From: Dryas octopetala
Lineage: Eukaryota; Streptophyta; Magnoliopsida; Rosales; Rosaceae
DNA: 64,000 nucleotides
Reading direction: 5' to 3'
NCBI GenBank assembly: GCA_963921425.1
Contig: OY992835.1
Coordinates: 25,929,322-25,993,321 of the forward strand
Below are positions 34,951 through 47,528 of this stretch, piece after piece (the stretch's first letter is position 1; each line of letters begins with the position of its first letter). The notes under the pieces were generated by a model. That model saw only the letters and a list, made by a program, of their open reading frames with translations, was not told the DNA's origin and did no database searches. The position numbers and the translations under genes are program-made.

Positions 34951-35344
34951 ACAATAAATGTCCAAAAATTACCAGATAAAGTGGTAGGTGACACAATAAA
35001 TATCTCCACACAGAAATAGTTACTACATTCCTCATTTTATGAACAATGCCGGCATATGATATATTGATTTAGTGAGGAACAAAGTTCTTACTTCTTACAA
35101 ACAAACAAGTTAATTTAGTTGGTTTAAACGACATATGATCATCAGGTGCCTACAAATGCAATAGGGGACCTAATATTTTAGAATTAAAAAAAAAAAAAAA
35201 AAAAAAGAAAGGAAGAAAACTTGTGCAGCAAACATATATAAAAACACAAGCTATAATATTCAAAGAAAAGAGGTGTAATTGGCCAAAAAAAAAAAAAGAG
35301 GTGCAATCTGGACAATGAGTTCTGACTGCACATATGTTGCCTAT
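34951..35344. repeat. Single P450-upstream module between copies 3 and 4
   Basis: Parallels 5700-6085 downstream of copy 1 (GCAATCTGGACAATGAGTTC at both), with long A runs. It breaks off from the copy 1 pattern at about 35344. Confidence 0.75.
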
Positions 35345-36418
35345 ACCATTTTTTTTTTTCAAAACCGATCTCTATACCATTTTACATATCTATTACATTT
35401 TCCATTGTGATATCAGTTTTACCCATTTCAACTTATCTATAGTAATTGTAATAACTATGTCTTAACTGTTAAGTTGATTTTGAAAAAATAACCTCTCACT
35501 CAAAACACGCTGGTCACTGTTCAACTTAATTTTTTTTTTTTTTTGGGGTCATTTTCTTACTCACACTCACGTCTCACCCCACTTCACTCTTTCTTCAAAA
35601 CCACCGTAGGAGTGGTCTTCTCATATCCAGAAAGAGATCGAGGGCTACAGCACCGCCGTTCGTCATCGTCACCGGAATGGGCTTCGTTGAGCCAAGGTCA
35701 AGAGCCTCGTCTCTCTGTCTCGGAGGTCGGTCGGAGCTGGGCGATTGCCTGTTCCCGGAGGTCGGACGACATCCTCTCGAGGCATAAGCTTGGATCTCAG
35801 CCAAACGCGGGTCGCACGAAGATCTAGGGTTTGTTTTGAGAATCAATCTCACTAAAATTTCCCTGTAGCTCCTTATTTAGCAATCGATTCTATTGTTGAA
35901 TATTGGAACCCTAATTGCAGAAATGGCTACGGCACAGCATTGATTGGCTCCTCGCCCTTCTGACAGAAAATTGGTACTTTTTTTTTTTTGGTTTATTTTC
36001 TGGGATTGTCTTTTTATTTTGTTTTTGGGTTTGTGTTGGTGGTGACTGGTGAATTTGTGTTAGTGTATAGGAAGTTATCCCTGTCTTTTCGGTCTTCCTT
36101 ATACTTCCTTATAATTATGATGTTCCAGTCAAATGAAGCGTAGGCATCCATCTGCCAACTTGCACACTTGATTATTGAGTTAGTCCTTGTTCTCTTCTAA
36201 TGCTGTTAATTTTCTGATTGGGGTCTAGGCCTTGGCCTTGCTTAATTTGTATTCTCTGTAGTGTTTGGGCTTTGGGTCCGTTTGCCTGTAACTTCTCTTT
36301 ATGGCCTGGTGTTGTGGCCTTGGTCTTTTTCCTTTTTGCTCCGTTGACTCTTTCAAATGCGTCTGCAGGGGCCATTAGCATGGGCATCGATTGTTGGGCG
36401 TTTTAGTTTGGTTTTTAG
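35345..36418. other. Unrelated approximately 1.07 kb insert, possibly a captured gene fragment
   Basis: Replaces the P450-upstream sequence seen elsewhere. It has a GC-richer, UTR-like start (CACCGCCGTTCGTCATCGTC), AGGGTTTG, and a splice-like TTGCAG followed by AAATGGCTACGGCACAGC, which soon stops. This looks like the 5' UTR and first codons of a host gene carried by a transposon. I do not recognise the parent. Repeated at 51231-52305 through the tandem duplication. Confidence 0.5.
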
Positions 36419-36848
36419 TTATCTTGACAAATTGAGAATCACAGTAAAGTTGTTTGTATCATTTTTGTATTTAACCCAAAAAAACATTCTTCCTTGGCTG
36501 AGTAGTTTATTGCCCACTTGTAAAAATAGACAGCTATCTGGTAATGCATTCCAAATATTCAATACGTTCTTAATGCTGATACGCAAACAAATAGAAAAAT
36601 GGACATGCTGACCTTGCTGCTAGCTGCTCATATATTCAACAAATGACTAATGAATAAAACGTGGTCTGCAGTCCCATGAATCGACATATATTATAAATGA
36701 ATTCCCACGCGGTTTTATTTTATCATTCCAAAACAAGTATTTAAGTTGAACCCAGAAGCAGAAGAAGCACATTCACAACATATCCATATTCAAAGGCTTT
36801 GAATTGAGTTGCATGCAATATCACAGCTAGCTAGATTCTCCAAAATTA
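36419..36848. promoter_or_regulatory. Upstream region of P450 copy 4 with a remnant of the fold-back MITE
   Basis: 36425-36480 (AAATTGAGAATCACAGTAAA ... TATTTAACCC) is the right end of the 31440-type MITE, cut on its left. The rest is the shared P450 proximal sequence, with TATTTAAGTTGAACCCAGAA at about 36740. Confidence 0.6.
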
Positions 36849-37820
36849 ATGGCTCTATTGCTCCAAATTTCAGAGTACTACTTTCCTCTGTTCACTTCTC
36901 TCCTCCTTGTCCTGGTTATTTTCTGGAAGAGATCCAGATCCAGATCAAACTTAGGCAGTGGCCCAATCCACAAGTCTCCCCCAGGGCCATGGAAGCTGCC
37001 TATCATAGGGAACTTGCATCAGTTGGCTGCAGCTGGTGCTGCACTACCACATCATTTATTGAGAGACTTGGCCAAGAAATATGGACCCATTATGCATCTG
37101 CAACTGGGTGAGATGGAGACTATTATAATTTCATCCAGCAAAGTAGCCCAAGAGGTGTTAAAGACTCATGAGCTTGCTTTTGCTCAGAGGCCTATGGTTT
37201 TGGCAGTAGAAGTTATGTCCTTTGGCGAAGGAAGCATTGTCTTCGCTCCTTACGGAGATTTCTGGAGGGAGCTGCGCAAGATTTGCGTTTTCGAACTCCT
37301 GAGTGCTAAACGTGTGCAGTCATTTCGATCCATAAGAGAAGAAGAAATATGGAATCTTGTAGAATCCATCAAATATTCCTCATCAACCCAATTATCCCAA
37401 TCCATAAATATAAGTGAGAAGATTTTCAGCCTGACAAATGGGATAGTAGCAAGAGCAGCATTTGGCAAAAAGTGCAAAGACGAAAAAGAGTTCTCTTCAC
37501 TGCTTGAGGAAGCAATCAAACTCGCTGGAGGCTTTGCCATACCTGATGTGTTTCCTTCACTCAGATTTCTTGGTTACGTTACTGGGTCCATACCTGCAAT
37601 GAAAAAGATACAAAACAAGCTCGGAAACATTCTGGACAGTATCATCAACGACCATAAGATGAAAACATCATCATCATCAAATTTTGACTTCACCACTGGC
37701 AGTCATGACAAACCTGGTGCTGTTGATCATGGTCAGGAGGAGGAAGATTTTGTTGATGTACTTCTAAAATTCCAGGAATCCAATAAGCTGGAATTCAATT
37801 TCAAAACCAATCAGATCAAA
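36849..37820 (+). pseudogene. Cytochrome P450, CYP71D-like, copy 4: exon 1 only
   Basis: Nearly identical to exon 1 of copy 6 (one residue, Val for Ala in the GAADHGQ stretch) up to KTNQIK. There the P450 text stops and array DNA begins. The donor site and the whole of exon 2, with the I-helix, ETLR and heme loop, are absent. The break is the junction of the 8.9 kb tandem duplication, not the nearby retroelement, which lies 58 bp further on. A transcript could make at most a P450 N-terminal half with no heme ligand. Confidence 0.93.
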
Positions 37821-37856
37821 CCTTATTTGTACACCAAATAAGGTTGGTGTACAAAT
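37821..37856. other. Tandem-duplication junction with templated inverted filler
   Basis: Between exon 1 of copy 4 and the array lies TATTTGTACACCAA, then ATAAGG, then TTGGTGTACAAATA: a perfect 14 bp inverted repeat with a 6-base spacer. The right arm is normal array sequence; the left arm is its reverse copy. Confidence 0.85.
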
Positions 37857-40800
37857 AAACGACAAATAATCAAGTACCTGTTGTAAAATATGTAGAAATT
37901 AGGGTTTGTAGAAAAGAGGAGGCAGAGAGAATATGATCAGTCACTTTCATTCATGTTATAAATATCCTTATATAGAAGTAGGGTTTACTAGGTTTTGTAT
38001 ATTTACTAGTATGCCCCTACAACTAATTACAGGGATAGCCACATATAACAATATATTTACAACACTCCCCCTTGGATATTCCATGTCATTAGTGTTGTCT
38101 CAACTATGCGCTTCTAAGTTGTCTCGTTAAAACCTTGCCAAGTAATAAAAACCCTGTGGGAACAAAAACAACCTTGGTCGAAGGAAAAAGAGTGCAACGC
38201 GCGTGAGTGTGGAGTAGTCGCATCAAAACCTCGAAAGTAGGTGAAGTCATATCTTCTGGATTATAAGCAGATAGTATGTCAATGGGAGCGGGGTGCATTA
38301 GAGTTGCTACACCAAAACCTTGCCCGGTAAACCCAATGGGAAAAACCCGTGGTCGAAGGGAAAAGATGAGCAAATGCATATACATCAGATCAACACATCT
38401 TCAGGATGTAGTATGAGTAGGGTGACCATGCCAAGATGTGCCTCATTAAAACCTTGCCAGGTAACAAAACCCAGTGGGACAAAATAACCCTGGACGAAGG
38501 ACAAAAGAGTACACAATGGTCAAGCGAGTATGCTTCGGGATACTCCCCCTGATGTCGACTCCCCCTGAAGACTACATACTAGATAAATTAGCCAATCTAC
38601 GCGAACCAATACCTCGAACATGCATCAAGAACGTGGACTTTGGCAGTGTCTTGGTGAAGAGGTCTGCATGGTTGTCTTGAGATCGGATCTGCTTGACTTC
38701 AATCATCTGATGCTCTTGTTGCTGTTGATTGAAGAAGAACTTCGGTACAATATGCTTGGTGTTGTCTCCTTTGATGAAATCTGTCTTCATCTGCTGGATG
38801 CAAGCGGCATTATCCTCATAGATAATCGTTGGTTCATCAGTGGTGGAATTCAGCCCACACGTAGTTCGAACATGCTTGGAAACTGCTCTTAGCCATATAC
38901 ATTCACGAACTGCTTCGTGAAGGGCTAGAATCTCAGCATGATTCGAAGAGGTAGCAACAAAGGTCTGTTTCGTAGACCTCCAAGATATTGTTGTATTCTC
39001 AATGGTAAAGACATAACCAGTTTGAGAACGCGCCTTATGCGGGTTTGATAGATACCCTGCGTCAGCATATCCAAAAGGCGGGCATCATTCCGAGGATCGA
39101 GGGGGTTCGATCCATTCCTTGATGCGTAGCTAGGGATAGAATAAGCCCATATCCGTCGTATCTTTAAGGTAGCGGAAAAAGTCTTTTATGCCATTCCAGT
39201 GGCGGCGTGTTGGCGCAGAGCTATATCTAGCTAACAAGTTCACAGCGAATGAGATGTCCGGTCTATTACATTGAGCCAAGTACAATAATGCGCCTATTGC
39301 ACTTAGATATGGGACTTCTGGTGCCAATATCTCTTCGTTATCATCTGCGGGATGAAACGGATCCTTCTTAGGATTTAGACTACGGACGATCATGGGCGTG
39401 CTAGAAGGCTTCGCTTTATCCTCATTAAAGCGCCTTAACATCTTCTGGATGTAATTCGATTGATGGACTAGAATTCCATCTGCACGGTGCTCGAGCTCCA
39501 GGCCGAGACAGAAATTCGTTCTCCCAAGATCTTTCATCTCGAATTCCAACTTCAGGTGTTTAGTTGTTTCCTTGATCTCTTCAGGAGTACCAATTAGATT
39601 CATGTCATCGACATAAACAACTACAATAGCAAAACCAGAACTTGTTCTTAATAAACACGCAAGGGCATAGAACATTATTCACATATCCCATCCCGATCAA
39701 ATACTCACTTTAAACGGTTATACCACCTCCGTCCGGATTGTTTCAATCCATAAAGTGAACGCCTCAAACTAATGGAGAACGTGTTCCGTGGTCTGGAACT
39801 ATTTGCATCGGGTGTCTTAAGTCCTTCGGGAACTTTCATATATATATCTCTGTATCAAGATCCCCATAGAGATAAGCAGTGACCACATCCATAAGCTGCA
39901 TACTCAGTTTTTCGGAAACTACCAAACTGATAAGGTAGTGGAACGTTATGACGTCCATTACGGGGGAATACTCTTCCTCGTAATCAATCCCAGGGCGTTG
40001 AGAAAATCCTTGCGCCACTAGACGAGCCTTGTATCTCACAATCTCATTTTTCTCATTACGCTTCCTTACAAATACCCATTTAAATTCTACAGGTTTAACA
40101 TGGGGAAGGTGTAGGAACGACAGGCCCAAACACCTTTCTCTTTGTCAAGGAATCTAATTCGACCTGGATTGCTTCTTTCCATTTTGACCAGTCGTCTCGA
40201 CGTTGACATTCATCAACGGAGTGAGGTTCGATGTCATCGCTAGTTATGATTTCGGTAGCTACCGCGAATACAAATATATCATCGATGATAATCTCGTTTC
40301 AATTCCAGAGCTCACTTAAGCATGCATAATTTATAGAGATCTCTATGTTCTCAGGAGTGGGTTCTAACGTTGGAGCGTCCCCTAACGCCGTCTCTTCTGG
40401 GACGGACCCATAATCCGGAACTATTTCGTGAGATGGATCGATTGAGATCTCGATGTCAAGGGGACTCATTTGTGCCAAATGTATCATCTTCCGGGGATAA
40501 GAGTCCATCAAATGTATCCTCTTCCGGGGATAAGAGTCCATCGAACCTAGTGGTCAACCTCACTTCTGGGCAGGGACATATGACTGGTTAGCCACTATTG
40601 TTGTACCTCGTCCATCTGGAACGACACGTCCTCCTGGGACGACACGTCCTTCGGGGACGGATATCCTTGCAGGCACATTTGCAGCAGGTATATGTGATCT
40701 CGTCACTTTAGCTAGATCAGAGAATGCGTCTGGCATATTATGAGTTATACTCTGTAGATCTTGAATTCTCCGCACTTCACTATCACATTGTGCGGTTCGG

Positions 40801-43794
40801 GGATCGAGATGAGACATAGTGGAGACATTCCACGTCAATTCACGTCGTTCTTCAGGAACGGTGACGTTCATATCTCCCCCTAACGGCGGGAAGACTGTCT
40901 CATCAAAGTGACAATCCGCAAATCTAGCGGTAAAGAGATCGCCTGTCAAGGGCTCTAAAAAGCGTATAATGGATGGGGATTCATAATCGACATATATGCC
41001 CATCGTTCGTTGAGGACCCATTTTGGTACGTTGTAGCGGCGCAACTGGCACGTAAACTGCATACCCAAATACGCGTAAGTACGAAACGTCAGGTTCGTAC
41101 CCAGTCACCAGCTGTAACGCGGAGTAAGGTTGGGTAACAGTGGGCCTCAACCGGACCAACATGGCTGCATGCAAGATTGCATAGCCCCACGCAGAAATTG
41201 GAAGCTTGGTGCGCATAACCAAGGTTCGTGCGATCATTTGTAATCTTTTAATGAACGCTTCTGCGAGACCATTCTGGGTGTGAACATGGGGAACTCGATG
41301 TTCAACATTAATCCCAAGGGGCATGCAATAATCATCGAAAGTTTTCGATGTAAACTCTCCGGCATTATCAAATCTTCTGGACTTTATAGGATAATCCGTG
41401 TGGTGAGCCTTCTGGGCGAGAAGTTTAGCAAAAGCAGCGTTTCTTGTGGACAATAGTGTAACATGTGATCACTTTGTCGATGCATCAACCAAAACCATAA
41501 AATATTTAAATGGTCCGCATGGTGGTTGGATAAGTCCACAAATATTCCTTTGTATCATTTGCAGGAAAAAGATGAAGTCTTTACTAGTCTTTGCATATGA
41601 TGGTCTAATATTCAACTTTCTGAGCGAGCAAGTTTGGCATAATGTGTCACTAAACACAAGATCCTTATTAGTAAGGGGATGCCCGTGTGATGAATTGAGG
41701 ATACAGCGCATCATACTTTGACCTGGGTATCCCAACCGGTCATGCCATAGAAAGAAACTGCTCGAATTGGTTAACTTCTGGTTAACTATGTGATTGGCCT
41801 CAATCGATCTAATGGTGGTCATGTAAAGACCGCTTGATAGACATTTCAATTTCTTCAATGTACGCTTCTGGCCATACAAATTGGAGGTTATGCAAAGATA
41901 TTCCACTCCATTTTCCTCAGTGGTTTCAACGTGATAACCGTTGGCTCGAATATCCTTATAACTCAACAACGTTCTTCTGGAACTTGGAGAATATAAGGCC
42001 TCATTAATGGTAATTCAGTACCATTGGACAACATAAAAATGGGCTTTGCCATGGCCCTCTATCAGGTTGGATTAGCCTGATATGGTTGTCACAGAGGTAT
42101 GAGTAAGCAATAAGTTTGAAAAATACTTCCGATCTTGAAGTATGGTGTGCGTAGTAGCACTGTCTGCCAGACAACAAACTTCCCCACTAAACATGCTTAT
42201 TCATAAATTTAATTCAATAGATCACATGTATGAAAATAACTTGATTGAATTAAATAATATTCGAGCATAACCAAATTTCCAAAACAAATAATCCAAATCA
42301 TAAATCACCAAAATAATCCGAATAAGAAAAACATTATTCAGAAAATAAATACGGCACAAGCGCCGATCATATCCATGTCATCGAATTTCTAATCCTCGAA
42401 GTGTCTAGTAGCAGTCTGGAAATCAGTGACCTCTAAGGTGGTATCTATAGGAAATGATCCATCAACGAGATTGGTCTCTTGAGTTCCGCGACTGGCGTGA
42501 TACTCATTTACAGCTTGCGCTGATGCACGGCAGGTGCGGGACCAGTGATCAGTTCCTCCACATCGGTAACAGATATCATTCTGATTCTGATTCTGGTGGC
42601 GACAGGCCGGACCAGTGTTCCTCTCATTTCGAGTTCTTGGGGCCGAGGGACCGTGGTTCCTACCACGTGGGCCATGGCCACGTTGGCCTCGGTCATACAG
42701 GTCATTCCTCTGAGAACCTTTCCTTCCATATCTCGGGCGGTCAGACTTTGTGCCCTTTCCATGACCTCGGTATCCTCTTTCACGGTTTGAATCGCGATAA
42801 GCAACAGCGTTTGCTTCAGGCAATGGTGCTGCTTTAGTACCGACAGGTCGGGCTTGATCATTTCTCATTAATAAGTTGTTGTTCTTTTCAGCGAGCAACA
42901 GAGTGGTGATCAATGCCGAGAACTTGGTAAAATTCCTCTCCCTGTATTGTTGCTGCAGGACCAAACAGGAGGCAGGGAAGGTGGAGAAAGTCTTTTCCAA
43001 TAGGTCAGCTTCGGTGAGCTCCTCCCCACAAAATTTGAGGAGCGACCGGATCCGGCAGATCTCCGAATTATACTCATTCACGGATTTGAAATCCTGGAAA
43101 CGAATGTTCTGCCAATCATGTCTTGCTTCAAGCAAGAAAATGGTTTTTTGATGGTCAAACCGCTCTTCCAGAGCAACCCAAAGAGCTCGTGGATCCTCTT
43201 CAGCGAGGTACTCAACTTGGAGTGCTTCCTCCATATGCTTCCTAATGAAGATCATGGCACTTGCCTTAAGAGATTCTGCGACAACATTGTCTGCATTGAT
43301 TGTCGATCTCATCTTCTTGGCAGTCAAATGAAGCTTAACATCTTGAGTCCACTTTAGATAGTTTCTTCCGGAAACTTCCAAAGCGACGAAATCAAGCTTG
43401 TTGAGATTTGACATTCTTTGGTTGAAAGGAACAAATAATCATGATTAGTGCTTTGGGCAATGACATCCATAAGCAACAAATAAGAACTTCAAGTTCTATA
43501 ACATGGTATAGACATGCAAAATCTACTGGTTTTATCATGTATGGTGAATTTATGAAGGAAACTTCAGGTTCCTTATACGGCATTATTGAAACTACAAGTT
43601 CAATATTTATGTATGAACTACTGGTTCATTAATTACCTGCAATTTCTACACATATATTCTAGTGCAAAAATTTAAACAAGTAAAATATTCATATACCCAA
43701 GTAGAACAGAAAAATATCACAAAATTATTTGAATAAAAGTTTCTGGCATTTAGGATATATATATTAAACGGTTTGCATACTAACAATAAACTAT

Positions 43795-43862
43795 CAGCAG
43801 CACAGTGGTTAAGGTGCACTCTTGGTACCCAAGAGGTCCTGGGTTCAAACCCCAGGCATGAC
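43795..43862 (+). repeat. tRNA-like sequence inside the Copia leader
   Basis: AGTGGTTAAGGTGCACTC resembles a D arm or box A, and GGTTCAAACCCC is a perfect box B. A CTCTT/AAGAG stem encloses a loop with TAC. The base before the anticodon is not T and the acceptor stem is poor, so this is a tRNA relic or SINE head rather than a working tRNA. Confidence 0.45.
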
Positions 43863-43879
43863 AAGAATTAACATCTCCT

Positions 43880-44375
43880 TTTTACAAAGTTTCAGGAGGC
43901 TTGCCATGTGTCAGCGTGAGAGTGGCGCATGCGTGGCGCTGACGTGGCAGCGGCATGGTGGGCCTGCTGGGCTGCCTGCGTGGCGGGCCTGCTGGGCTGG
44001 CAGCATGGGAGTGGGCCTGCTGGGCCTGCGAGGCGCTGCTGGCCTGGTGGGCTGCTGCTGGGCCTGCGTGGGCAGCAAGGCTGCTGGGCTGCGATGCTGC
44101 TGGGTTGCCTGGCCTGGGCTGCACGGGCCTGCTGGGCTGCTGCAAGACCTGCTGGGCTGCGCCTCTGCAAGGCAGCAAGGCCTGCTGGGCTGCAAGGCAG
44201 CAGCAAGGCTGGCTGCTCGATAAGGGGCCTGCTGCGCGAGGCTACTGCGAGGGGCTGGCTGCTAGCCGCGAGGGACTGCTTCTGGCAGCGAAGGACTGAG
44301 GGGCTGCAAGATGCGCGCAAGGCAGCAAGGCTGCTGGCAGCGGGGCGCGGCTGCTGGCCACGCGCGGGGTGGTTT
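43880..44375. repeat. GC-rich low-complexity leader of the Copia element
   Basis: About 500 bp built of GCTGGGCTGC, GGCCTGCTGG and GCAAGG words, far richer in GC than anything around. Long frames on both strands here are a result of composition. Confidence 0.85.
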
Positions 44376-44819
44376 TCCGATCACCCAAAAATTATTCCTC
44401 TTTTTATTTTAATCATTCAATCCAAGAAGACATGTATAAAATATGTAAACCCAAATAAATCAATCACATAAATCTAGGGTTCATGCTTCATGGGGATTTT
44501 TCAATCAATCAAGGTTAAATAACCATGAACATAAAATTATTTTATAAAACCTACTTGGTTGAAGAACAAATTGAATGATGATCCTCTTTCGTTTAGCGAT
44601 CCACAATCCAAAGAGCTTCTCGTGCTGATAACGTGTTGTGAAATATGTAGAAATTAGGGTTTGTAGAAAAGAGGAGGCAGAGAGAATATGATCAGTCACT
44701 TTCATTCATGTTATAAATATCCTTATATAGAAGTAGGGTTTACTAGGTTTTGTATATTTACTAGTATGCCCCTACAACTAATTACAGGGATAGCCACATA
44801 TAACAATATATTTACAACA

Positions 44820-47090
44820 GTACCCATATTTACAATAAAAGAAACCATATATACTATTATTTTAGAATTCAAACGGTGCAAGAAAGAAAAATCGTGCAGC
44901 ATATAAAAGCTATATATTATAGGTGAACAATGTCGATATATGGAGAATGTCATGTATGTATATATGTACATATAAGTATAGCATATTGATCCATGGAGAA
45001 AAAAGGTGCTTCCAAACAAGTTACAGTAGGTTGTTTAGACAAAAAATAAACACAAGTTAAGTTGGTGTACAAATAAACGACAAATAATCAGGTACTCATA
45101 TTTGCAATAAAAGGGACCATACTATTATTTTAGAATTCAAACGAAGCAAGGAAGAAAAATCGTGCAGCATATAAAAGATATATATTACAGGTGAACAATG
45201 CCAATATATGGAGAATGCCATGTATGTATGTACATATAAGTATAGCATACTGATCCATGGAGAAAAAAGGTACTTGCAAACAAGTTAGGTTGTTTAGACA
45301 AAAAAAAAAAGGTTAGGTTGGTGTACAGATAAACGACAAATAATAAAGTACCCTTATTTGCAATAAAAGAGACCACACGATTATTTTAAAACTCAAACTG
45401 TGCAAGGAAGAAAAATCGTGCAGCATATGAAAGCTATATATTATAGGTGAACAATGTCAATATATGGAGAATGCGATGTATGTATGTACATATAAGTATA
45501 ACATACTGATACATGGAGAAAAAAGGTACTTACAAACAAGTTAGGTTATTTAGACCAAAAAAAAAAAAAAACAAGTTAGGTTGGTGTACAAATAAATGAC
45601 AAATAATCTGGTACCTATATTTGCAATAAAATGGATCATACTGTTATCTTAGAATTCAAACGGAGCAAGGAAGAAAAATTGTGCATCATATAAAAGCTAT
45701 ATATTATAGGTGAACAATGCCGGTGTATGGAGAATGTCATGTATGTATGTACATATAAGTATAGCATACTGATCAATGGAGAAAAAAGGTACTTACAAAC
45801 AAGTTGGGTTGTTTAGACAAAAGAAAAATAAAAAACAAGTTAGGTTCTTTAAACAAAAACAAAAAACAAAAAAAAAAGTTAGGTTGATGTACAAATAAAC
45901 AATAAATAATCAGGTACCCATATTTGCAATAAAAGGGACCATTCTATTATTTTAGAATTCAAACAGAGCAAGCAAGAAAAATCGTGCAACATATAGAAGC
46001 TATATATTATAGGTGAACAATGTCGATATATGGAGAATGTCATGTATGTATGTACATATAAGTATAGCATACTGATCCATGGAGAAAAAAGGTACTTACA
46101 AACAAGTTAGGTTGTTTAGACAAAAAAAAAAAGTTAGGTTGGTGTACAAATAAACGACAAATAATCAGGTACCCATATTTGCAATAAAATGGATCATACT
46201 ATTATTTTAGAATTCAAACGGAGCAAGGAAGAAAAATTGTGCAGCATATAAAAGCTATATATTATAAGTGAACAATGCCGGTGTATGGAGAATGCCATGT
46301 ATGTATGTACATATAAGTATAGCATATTGATCCATGGAGAAAAAAGGTACTTACAAACAAGTAAGGTTGTTTAGAAAAAGAAAACAAGTTAGGTTGGTGT
46401 ACAAATAAATGACAAATAGTCAGGTACCCATATTTGTAATAAAAGAGACCATACTATCATTTTAGAATTCAAATGGTGCGAGGAAGAAAAATCGTGCAGC
46501 ATATAAAAGCTATATATTATAGGTTACCAATGCCGGTATATGGAGAATGCCATGTATGTATGTATGTATGTATGTACATATAAGTATAGCATACTGATCC
46601 ATGGAGAAAAAAGGTACGTACAAACAAGTTAGGTTGTTTAGACCAAAAAAAAAACAAGTTAGGTTGTTTAAACAAAAAAACAAGAAGTTAGGTTGATGTA
46701 CAAATAAACGACAAATAATCAGGTACCTATATTTGCAATAAAAAGGACCATACTATTATTTTAGAATTCAAACGGAGCAAGGAAGAAAAATCGTGCTACA
46801 TATAAAAGCTATATATTATAGGTGAACAATGCCGGTATATGGAGAATGTCATGTATGTGTGTACATATAAGTATAGCATACTGATCCATGGAGAAAAAAG
46901 GTACTTACAAACAATTTAGGTTGTTTAGACAAAAAAAAAAGTTAGGTTGGTGTACAAATAAACGACAAATAATTAGGTATCCATATTTACAATAAAAGGG
47001 ACCATACTATTATTTTAGAATTCAAATAGAGCAAGGAAGAAAAATCGTCTAGCATATAAAAGCTATATATATTTCATGCATATCATAACT
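44820..47090. repeat. Tandem array B of the P450-upstream module (about 8 units)
   Basis: Direct continuation of the array interrupted by the Copia element. Unit markers lie near 44921, 45189, 45446, 45706, 46010, 46267, 46521 and 46819. Each unit matches its partner in 28.9-31.4 kb, but one unit present in array A (either 29285 or 29512) is missing here. Confidence 0.9.
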
Positions 47091-47116
47091 CATTGTCTAC
47101 TGTGCTTATCAAGAAA

Positions 47117-47476
47117 AAAATAAGGGTCAAATACAAAAATTGTTCACGAATTTTATTGTGATTCTCAATTTGGTCCATTAACTATAAAAAGTGTTAATTT
47201 GGTCCACAAATTTTTCAAGTTGTATCAAATTAGTACAAACATTAACTTTTATAAAAAAAAATTTAAGCCAAAATGTGATGAATGAATTGAAATAACCCTG
47301 AAAATGCACTCACATGTTGTGTACATGACTAGTTATGTTAATTTTATGGATGGAAGTTAATGTTTGTACTGATTTGATACAATTTAAGAAATTCGTGGAC
47401 CAAATTGACACTTTTTATTATTAATGAACCAAATTGAGAATCATAGTAAAATTCGTGTATCATTTTTCTATTTAAC
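47117..47476. mobile_element. Fold-back MITE, duplicated copy of 31440-31798
   Basis: Same ends and arms, a few base differences. Present because it lay inside the duplicated unit. Confidence 0.85.
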
Positions 47477-47528
47477 CCAAAAAACAAAAAACTCATTTTT
47501 TGCTGAGTAGTTTATTTACCACTTGTTA

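Larger units (their letters stand above)
28879..37820. repeat. Tandem segmental duplication, unit A (about 8.9 kb)
   Basis: From the module array (28879) to the end of P450 copy 4 exon 1 (37820). Order: array, two MITEs, P450 copy 3, transplanted UTR, module, unrelated insert, P450 copy 4 exon 1. The same order appears in unit B with very few base changes. Confidence 0.92.
37879..44819 (-). mobile_element. Ty1/Copia LTR retrotransposon, full-length but broken
   Basis: LTRs of 186 bp at 37879-38064 and 44634-44819, both TGTTGT...ACAACA, differing at one base; 5 bp target duplication GTACC (37874-37878, 44820-44824). Minus-strand order: 5' LTR (right), primer-binding region reading TATCAGCACGAG, GC-rich leader, gag with a CCHC zinc knuckle (43414-42389), pre-integrase/protease region (about 41969-41469), integrase (41453-40560), reverse transcriptase with YVDD (about 40129-39130), RNase H (about 39100-38530), polypurine tract AAGGGGGAG, 3' LTR (left). 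Order integrase before RT defines Copia. The coding part is split into several frames (roughly five or more breaks), so it is a fossil, though the LTR match says the insertion is young, well under a million years at usual plant rates. Confidence 0.93.

Noticed and set aside
43822-44471. Long overlapping frames on both strands in the GC-rich stretch
   Set aside because: Built of Ala/Gly/Leu/Trp/Cys repeats from low-complexity GCTGGG words; no homology, and it lies in a retroelement leader.
28200-47090. Regularly spaced repeats resembling a CRISPR-like array
   Set aside because: Units are 225-310 bp, lack short unique spacers and come from P450-upstream DNA in a plant nuclear genome; this is a tandem repeat.
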